18,890 nt of DNA. Origin: Lachnospiraceae bacterium UBA4316. GTDB taxonomy: Bacteria; Bacillota; Clostridia; Lachnospirales; Lachnospiraceae. Below the pieces are notes generated by a model that had not been told where the DNA came from, searched no databases, and worked only from the letters and a program-made list of their open reading frames with translations. This document shows, piece by piece, positions 13,738 through 18,890 of the stretch. Each line of letters begins with the position of its first letter. Within the stretch, counting starts at the first letter, position 1. The stretch lies in assembly GCA_002394535.1 (NCBI GenBank), contig DGUG01000067.1, positions 557-19,446 on the forward strand, given 5' to 3'. Both the position numbers and the translations under genes were made by a program.

Positions 13738-15857
13738 TTATATTTCCCACCTGCCGCATTCTTCGGAACTATAAGCTCACGGCGAAGATATTTTCGAAGT
13801 ATCCTTTCCATCCTGTCAATTGAAATGGGTTTTGCAAGAAAATCATCAAATCCAGCTTCAAGAAGCATTTCACGTGCTCCGCTCACAACATTAGCTGTAA
13901 GTGCAATAACCGGCATGGATGTGATATTTGAGCCCGGAATCTGTCTGATTCTCTCCAGAGTATCTATACCATTCATTTCCGGCATCATATAATCGAGGAA
14001 TACCATATCAACTTCACGGTCTTTTATAATCCTGAGACAGTCAGCACCCGAAAGGGCTGTCAGAACATTTGCACCGAATTTAGATAGAATAGCGGCTGCA
14101 ACATTCAGATTGGTATAGTTATCATCAACAACCAGGATCGTTGCCATAGGGCACTCAAAACCGCCTTTTCTTGTAATGTCTCTAACATATGAATTGGTTT
14201 CGTTTTTAATAAGCGCTGCAATATTCAGTACATGAATCGGCCTCGTCAGAACGGTTGATGCTTTGGATATCTGTACACTATCGTCCAAATCACAAAAAGC
14301 AACTATGCGCTCACTCACAAGACGATTATTCAAAATAATCTCACATTCATCGTAACGTTCGTTTGATATAAATACATAACTGTATTTATTAATATTCATT
14401 AACCTTTCAAGATCCTGAGCACTCTGGGCAAAATCACTTTCAATATCAAAAGAATCGAGTATTCTTTTGATGTGGCCGGCATTTACATCATCTTTTTCGA
14501 ATACAAGAATTCTATATGTTCTTGCATCAGGAATATAAGCGATCGTATCCATCGAAGTAAATTTCTGCGGGATCTTTATTGTAAATGTGGACCCTGACAT
14601 ATATTCGCTCTTAACAGAAATATCACCTTTCATCTCTTTGATGATATCAGCACAGATAGCAAGGCCCAGTCCGGACCCATCCATAATGATTTCTCCATCC
14701 TTTCCACCGGAATTTCCGGCTCTTTGGAATAGAGTCCCTATATCTTCTTTTTTGATACCGATACCTGTATCTTCAACATCAACAATCAGTTCAATGGATT
14801 CATTATCAATAAGGCGGTAGTCAACCCTTAATGAAATATGTCCGCTGTCAGTAAACTTTACAGCATTATTCAAAATGTTAACAAGCAGCTGCCTGAGTTT
14901 GGATGCATCTCCGTACAAAAACCTGGGGATATTATTGTTAATGTCAACAAAGAAATCAAGATTGCTTTCCGTCAGCCTTACAACCATCATATTGATAACT
15001 TCCATCAAAATATCCGAGAGATCGTATGTTGATGCGAAAAGTTCTATATTGCCGCTTTCCGATTTGCTAAGGTCCATAAGTTCATCGGTTATGGAAAGAA
15101 GTGCATTGCATGAATTAAGAATACTGTAGACACTGTCGGAAACTCTCTCGTTCACATCCTGATCAAGGAGCAGATCTACGTTACCCACAATGGCATTCAT
15201 CGGTGTACGAATCTCATGAGACATATTGATGAGGAACATATCTTTGGCAATATAAGCATCCATTGCCTCAGTTTTAACTTTTTCAGCCTCTTCGTGAGCT
15301 CTTTCGTAAAACATAATCCGGAATCTTAAAACACTTCCGGCACATATTCCTACGATTGCTACAGCCAGTATCGTTCCCGAATAGGAAATAAAGATATCCT
15401 TCTCCGTTGGGTTTTCAAGTCCTGTCGGTGCAAAATTTCTGGAAAGTGACAGAAATACACAATAGAACACAATCTCAAGAATACCCAGAACAGTGGCCGT
15501 TTTGGGATCAAGCATAAGAACCGAATACATAATACCAAACAGAAAATAAACAGGTATTACATTAATATTCCTGTTAAAAAGAAAGTACATTATCGGCAAA
15601 TACACAAAATTGAATACGACCGACATAAAAATGATTGATCGTTTAATTGCGTGCATCCTGTTACCCTCGACCATTGTAAGCACTAACAGCACACATATAC
15701 CAAAAGAAAGATATACAGCTCTGATATCTTCAAAATATATACGGGTAACGGAACACATAAGCACCATTCCGATAATACAAATAGTATGTATTACGTTGAA
15801 TACATACATTTCTTCGTTATTCTCTTTATTGTAAAGCGATTTTATAAATTCTCTCAT
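13734..15857 (-). CDS. Hybrid sensor histidine kinase with intact catalytic core
   Basis: A 707-residue membrane sensor kinase. Order: about six hydrophobic spans (20-175), a charged coiled linker, HisKA with His214 (NMSHEIRTPMNAI), HATPase_c with complete N-box (Asn327 and Asn331 in NILNNAVKF), G1 (EDTGIGI, Asp363) and G2 (DGSGLGLAI), then a degenerate receiver (447-550) and a normal receiver (572-690; Asp578-Asp579, Asp622, Thr654, Lys676). In the first receiver the acceptor position is Ser498 and the conserved Lys is Arg539, so it cannot take phosphate in the usual way. The membrane part has no known ligand-binding domain, and the signal is unknown. Unlike the next kinase it has no HPt. 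Its ATG overlaps the HD-GYP gene stop (ATGA) and no Shine-Dalgarno sequence is visible before it, so translation probably depends on coupling. Confidence 0.93.
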   Translation of the reverse strand: MREFIKSLYNKENNEEMYVFNVIHTICIIGMVLMCSVTRIYFEDIRAVYLSFGICVLLVLTMVEGNRMHAIKRSIIFMSVVFNFVYLPIMYFLFNRNINVIPVYFLFGIMYSVLMLDPKTATVLGILEIVFYCVFLSLSRNFAPTGLENPTEKDIFISYSGTILAVAIVGICAGSVLRFRIMFYERAHEEAEKVKTEAMDAYIAKDMFLINMSHEIRTPMNAIVGNVDLLLDQDVNERVSDSVYSILNSCNALLSITDELMDLSKSESGNIELFASTYDLSDILMEVINMMVVRLTESNLDFFVDINNNIPRFLYGDASKLRQLLVNILNNAVKFTDSGHISLRVDYRLIDNESIELIVDVEDTGIGIKKEDIGTLFQRAGNSGGKDGEIIMDGSGLGLAICADIIKEMKGDISVKSEYMSGSTFTIKIPQKFTSMDTIAYIPDARTYRILVFEKDDVNAGHIKRILDSFDIESDFAQSAQDLERLMNINKYSYVFISNERYDECEIILNNRLVSERIVAFCDLDDSVQISKASTVLTRPIHVLNIAALIKNETNSYVRDITRKGGFECPMATILVVDDNYTNLNVAAAILSKFGANVLTALSGADCLRIIKDREVDMVFLDYMMPEMNGIDTLERIRQIPGSNITSMPVIALTANVVSGAREMLLEAGFDDFLAKPISIDRMERILRKYLRRELIVPKNAAGGKYK

Positions 15858-16918
15858 TGGTTGTCAAAACGAATTGCAGCAATCTGTCTTTCGATATTAA
15901 CAAAAGCATCTACAAGTTCCGGATCATAATGGGTTCCGCTCCAGAATCTGATTCTGTTTATAGCCTCTGTATGGGTAAGGGGCTCCGAGCCGTCATTAGT
16001 TGTCCTGAAATTATCATAGCCGTTTACTATGGATAAAATACGAGCTTCGACAGGGATATTGTTTGTCATAAGCTTATCAGGATATCCTTTTCCGTCCCAT
16101 CTCTCATGATGATAACGACACATATTGTATGCATACATCAGAAAACGGTTGTCCGAAACAACTCCCATAACTTTTTTTATGGCATCTGCACCGAGCACTG
16201 TATGGGCATTATTAAATTCTTTTTCCTGAATACTCAAATCACCCATATCCGCAAGACATCTGTCGGGCAGACATATCTTACCGAGATCGTGAATCTTTGC
16301 AGCAAATTTAAGCAGTTGTACATCTTTCTCATCAAGAGAAAACATCCGGGATTCTATAAGAGAATCAAGAAACAGTGACATATATTTCTCAACACGCGTG
16401 CAATGCTCGGCAATAACAAAAGACCTGTTGGACATAAGAGAAGTAAACATCTCAACAACAGCATATTCGAGTTCAACTATGTTGTGTATTTTCTCGGACA
16501 GCGCTTTTTGCAGTTTTTCGTTAAGTTTCTCGCTACGCTTCTGTTCTTCAACAAATCTGATATGAATATCAACACGTTTGCGCAGAAGTGTTGCGGTAAA
16601 AGGCTTTCTTATATAATCAACAGCTCCGAGAGAATAACCCTCTATCTCGGTGGTAACATCTTCCTGAGCCGTCAGAAATACAACGGGAATACGCGAAAGT
16701 TTCTCGACATTTTTCATTTGCGATATTACGAAAAAGCCGTTAACGTCCGGCATATCAACATCAAGAAGAACAACATCCGGCGGCTCCGGCATTTCCTGTA
16801 GAAACTCCAGTGCGATTTTTCCCGACGATACCGGTATTATCTCATACAGATCCTCAAGTGCCTTTTTTGCCATAATAAGATTGGTCATATTGTCATCGAC
16901 AATCATTACTTTATGCAT
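15854..16918 (-). CDS. Receiver/HD-GYP response regulator, probable c-di-GMP phosphodiesterase
   Basis: A 354-residue cytosolic protein: receiver (1-120; Asp8-Asp9, Asp53, Thr83, Lys105), a coiled-coil linker (about 122-150), then an HD-GYP domain. HD-GYP hallmarks are His172, the His210-Asp211 pair in KIHDLGKICLPD, His239, His270-His271 in YHHERWDGKGYP (with the GYP signature at 278-280), and Asp302. These fit an active metal centre that hydrolyses cyclic di-GMP. It is the only recognisable output protein in the signalling block and the likely target of the kinases downstream, one of which carries an HPt. The start at 16916-16918 is preferred because GAGGTGG lies just upstream. An upstream in-frame ATG (16948) would add ten hydrophobic residues and has no ribosome site. 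The 3' end overlaps the kinase gene by 4 bases. Confidence 0.92.
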   Translation of the reverse strand: MHKVMIVDDNMTNLIMAKKALEDLYEIIPVSSGKIALEFLQEMPEPPDVVLLDVDMPDVNGFFVISQMKNVEKLSRIPVVFLTAQEDVTTEIEGYSLGAVDYIRKPFTATLLRKRVDIHIRFVEEQKRSEKLNEKLQKALSEKIHNIVELEYAVVEMFTSLMSNRSFVIAEHCTRVEKYMSLFLDSLIESRMFSLDEKDVQLLKFAAKIHDLGKICLPDRCLADMGDLSIQEKEFNNAHTVLGADAIKKVMGVVSDNRFLMYAYNMCRYHHERWDGKGYPDKLMTNNIPVEARILSIVNGYDNFRTTNDGSEPLTHTEAINRIRFWSGTHYDPELVDAFVNIERQIAAIRFDNQ

Positions 16919-16952
16919 AGTCCACCTCACGAATAAAAAGAATAGCAACTTT

Positions 16953-18164
16953 TCATTTAGTGCGCATAAGATATTTCATACCTTCCTTTAGGCCCTCAAC
17001 AGTTAATCGGTACATTGAAAAAGTATTCTTTACGGCCGTTTCCGCCTCTCTCCATGGAGCCGATCCGGGTGCCATTTTCGGATTAAGCCAAATGACACGC
17101 TTGAAATGCTTTTTTAAGCGGAGGAGCCATTCCATACCTGAATATCCGTCATTCGGTCCTCTGTAGTTTCCGGTTAGCGAATACAACTCCTCCGGAGCCA
17201 TTGCCGCATCCCCTACTATAATAACCTTATATTCGCTGTTCAGATTTTTCAAAAGCCACTCCGTCTCTATCCAGTCACCGTATTCACACTCCGGAGTATT
17301 ATACACATGCGAATAAATGCAGTTGTGAAAGAAGTAAGTCTTGATGTCTTTAAAATGATTGGATTTATTGACGGAGTGAAACAATTCATTCAACAGATTA
17401 GTGTATGGTATCATGGTTCCGCCTGAGTCCATAAGCAGCAAAAGTTTTACCGTATTTTTTCGCGGTTTTTGCATCTCTATCTTAAGATGACCGCCGTTGT
17501 TGCACGTACTGTTAATTGTTCCGTCAATATCCAGTTCACTTTTTTCTATATCAAGCCTGGTGGAAAACTGACGCAGGGACCGAAGTGCCATTTGAAACTG
17601 TCTGTTATCAAGGACTCTGTCATTTCGAAAATCACGAAATTTTCTCTCACCGATAACCTGAAATGCGGACTGGTAACCGGTTGTTCCTCCGATTCTGACA
17701 CCACCCAGATGACCTCCAAGGTTTCCGTATGAACTGTTACCCGCTGTTCCTATCCATTGATTTCCGCCCTGATGCTCGCTGTCCTGTTCCCTCTGACGTT
17801 CTCTGAATTTTTCAAGAACATCTTCGTTATCAACAATAGGTATTCCTTCTTCTTCCAGTAATGCTTTTTTCTTCTCAAGATCCTCCCTGAAAGCGTTATA
17901 TTCCGGTTTTTCAAGCCACTTGCGCATTTGTTCGGAAATATCGTCAAACTCGTGTTTTATCCCCTTAAAATATTCTTCAAAGATCATGTCATACTTGTCA
18001 AACTCAAATTCATTTTTGACAAGTATCATCCTTGATACAAGATAAAACTCAGTAAAATCCGCGTGTATCAGCCCCTTATCCATCGCTTCGATGAGTGACA
18101 GCCATTCGGACAGACCCACATCCATTCCCTTTTCTCTCAAAAAATAGAAAAATCCGGTAAACAT
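16953..18164 (-). CDS. VWA domain protein of the CoxE type, partner of the MoxR ATPase
   Basis: A 403-residue soluble protein whose C-terminal half is a von Willebrand A domain: KLLLLMDSGGTMIPY (around residues 243-257) carries an altered MIDAS motif (D-S-G-G-T) typical of the CoxE-like family, followed by TYFFHNCIYSHVY and VIIVGDAAMAPEE with the later MIDAS aspartate. The N-terminal half is helical, with a highly charged stretch (about 100-135) and a glycine-rich linker (around 134-165). In this family the VWA protein works with a MoxR AAA+ ATPase, thought to insert metals or remodel a target complex. The start follows directly on the ATPase stop (TGAATG) with CGGAG upstream. The substrate is unknown. 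No metalloenzyme gene lies next to it in the window. Confidence 0.88.
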   Translation of the reverse strand: MFTGFFYFLREKGMDVGLSEWLSLIEAMDKGLIHADFTEFYLVSRMILVKNEFEFDKYDMIFEEYFKGIKHEFDDISEQMRKWLEKPEYNAFREDLEKKKALLEEEGIPIVDNEDVLEKFRERQREQDSEHQGGNQWIGTAGNSSYGNLGGHLGGVRIGGTTGYQSAFQVIGERKFRDFRNDRVLDNRQFQMALRSLRQFSTRLDIEKSELDIDGTINSTCNNGGHLKIEMQKPRKNTVKLLLLMDSGGTMIPYTNLLNELFHSVNKSNHFKDIKTYFFHNCIYSHVYNTPECEYGDWIETEWLLKNLNSEYKVIIVGDAAMAPEELYSLTGNYRGPNDGYSGMEWLLRLKKHFKRVIWLNPKMAPGSAPWREAETAVKNTFSMYRLTVEGLKEGMKYLMRTK

Positions 18165-18890
18165 TCACACTCCGTTAAGATTGATATGCGAAACAGTCTC
18201 AAGATCCTCATCTTTTTTTATAACAGTTCCGATAAAAGGAAGACTGGCTTTTATCTTATCAGCACTTATGCCTCCGAGCTGGAGTGCGTTAACCCAGTCA
18301 ATCAGTTCCGATGTGCTGGGTTTTTTCTTGACCGATTTTTCATCCCTGATAGCATAAAATACATCCATCGCTTCCTTCAGTATATGTTCATCAACTTTGT
18401 CAAAATGCGTCCTTACGATCTCATCCATAAGTTCCCGTTCAGGAAAGGCAATGTAATGAAAAACACATCTTCGAAGAAAAGCATCCGGCAGTTCTTTTTC
18501 CGCATTTGAAGTTATAATAACAACCGGTCTGTGTTTCGCTTTTATCGTTTCTTTTGTCTCATTTATATAAAACTCCATCTGATCGAGTTCCCATAGCAAA
18601 TCATTGGGGAACTCAAGATCGGCCTTGTCTATCTCGTCGATCAGCAGGACAACCTGTTCATCGCTTGAAAAGGCCTCCCCCAGTTTTCCGAGTTTGATAT
18701 ACCGTGAAATATCATCAACACCCTCTTCACCGAACTGTCCATCATACAGTCTTTGTATCGTGTCATACATATACAGACCATCCTGAGCCTTGGTCGTAGA
18801 TTTAATATTCCACGAAATCAGAGGCATATTAAGGGATTGTGCTATTGCCCTTGCAAGCATGGTCTTACCTGTTCCCGGTTCACCCTTTAT
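18165..18890 (-). CDS. MoxR-type AAA+ ATPase, cut by the right window edge
   Basis: The last 241 codons of a MoxR-family AAA+ ATPase. The reading frame stays open to the window end, and the first residues visible are Walker A GEPGTGKT, so only the N-terminal 30-60 residues are missing. Walker B is VVLLIDEIDKAD (Asp85-Glu86 counted from the window edge). Sensor 1 is VIITSNAEKELPDAF (Asn129), followed by an arginine-finger pair (LRRC), then the small helical lid domain. It is a cytosolic chaperone-like ring ATPase that acts with the CoxE-type VWA protein encoded immediately after it (stop and start abut). It is the first visible gene of the long minus-strand array, whose promoter must lie beyond the window. 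Confidence 0.92.
   Translation of the reverse strand: MKGEPGTGKTMLARAIAQSLNMPLISWNIKSTTKAQDGLYMYDTIQRLYDGQFGEEGVDDISRYIKLGKLGEAFSSDEQVVLLIDEIDKADLEFPNDLLWELDQMEFYINETKETIKAKHRPVVIITSNAEKELPDAFLRRCVFHYIAFPERELMDEIVRTHFDKVDEHILKEAMDVFYAIRDEKSVKKKPSTSELIDWVNALQLGGISADKIKASLPFIGTVIKKDEDLETVSHINLNGV

Noticed and set aside
10948..15857. The two kinases as one gene split by a frameshift
   Set aside because: Each has its own membrane region, His box, ATPase domain and receivers, and the ATGA junction is a normal coupled overlap.
16916..16948. Longer N-terminus for the receiver/HD-GYP protein from ATG 16948
   Set aside because: It adds ten hydrophobic residues ahead of the receiver's first strand and lacks a ribosome site, while the ATG at 16918 follows GAGGTGG.

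Overview
The window looks like chromosomal DNA from a low-to-moderate GC anaerobic Firmicute, most likely Lachnospiraceae (Butyrivibrio/Roseburia-like). This is an inference from strong AGGAGG-type ribosome sites, AT-rich spacers, an ATP-type PEP carboxykinase, multi-domain hybrid kinases with polytopic membrane N-termini, and family-level sequence resemblance. No rRNA, tRNA, CRISPR array, insertion sequence or phage gene was seen. There are 17 protein genes, no gap longer than about 115 bases, and two genes are cut by the window edges.

Left part (1-2497, minus strand): the N-terminal third of PEP carboxykinase (pckA) with its own promoter, preceded by a 591-residue, three-domain Xaa-Pro aminopeptidase. 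Next comes a two-gene plus-strand island (2611-3478): a stand-alone CheY-like receiver overlapping a CheX/CheC-like phosphatase. Its last codons overlap the last codons of the convergent threonine synthase gene.

From 18890 down to 3464 everything lies on the minus strand in one tightly packed array of 13 genes. In transcription order these are: a MoxR-type AAA+ ATPase (cut by the right edge), a CoxE-type VWA protein, a receiver/HD-GYP protein, two membrane hybrid histidine kinases, purine nucleoside phosphorylase, a BMP-family nucleoside-binding lipoprotein, cytidine deaminase, an MtaD-like amidohydrolase, a membrane-anchored MutS-like ATPase, RNase HI, a 50-residue membrane peptide and threonine synthase. 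Most junctions are overlaps (ATGA, TAATG, 17 bases) or gaps of 0-40 bases. A possible internal promoter lies before the last two genes.

Functionally the array joins (a) a chaperone-like AAA+/VWA pair, (b) a phosphorelay module with a c-di-GMP phosphodiesterase-type output, and (c) nucleoside capture and salvage followed by nucleic-acid maintenance genes. The most notable point is the kinase pair. The upstream kinase (13734-15857) has intact catalytic motifs, while the downstream one (10948-13737) has lost its N-box asparagines and G1 aspartate but keeps the phospho-accepting His, a complete receiver and an HPt domain. It may therefore be a pseudokinase relay partner of the first. Its 3' end also carries the ribosome site and start codon of purine nucleoside phosphorylase, physically tying signalling to nucleoside salvage.
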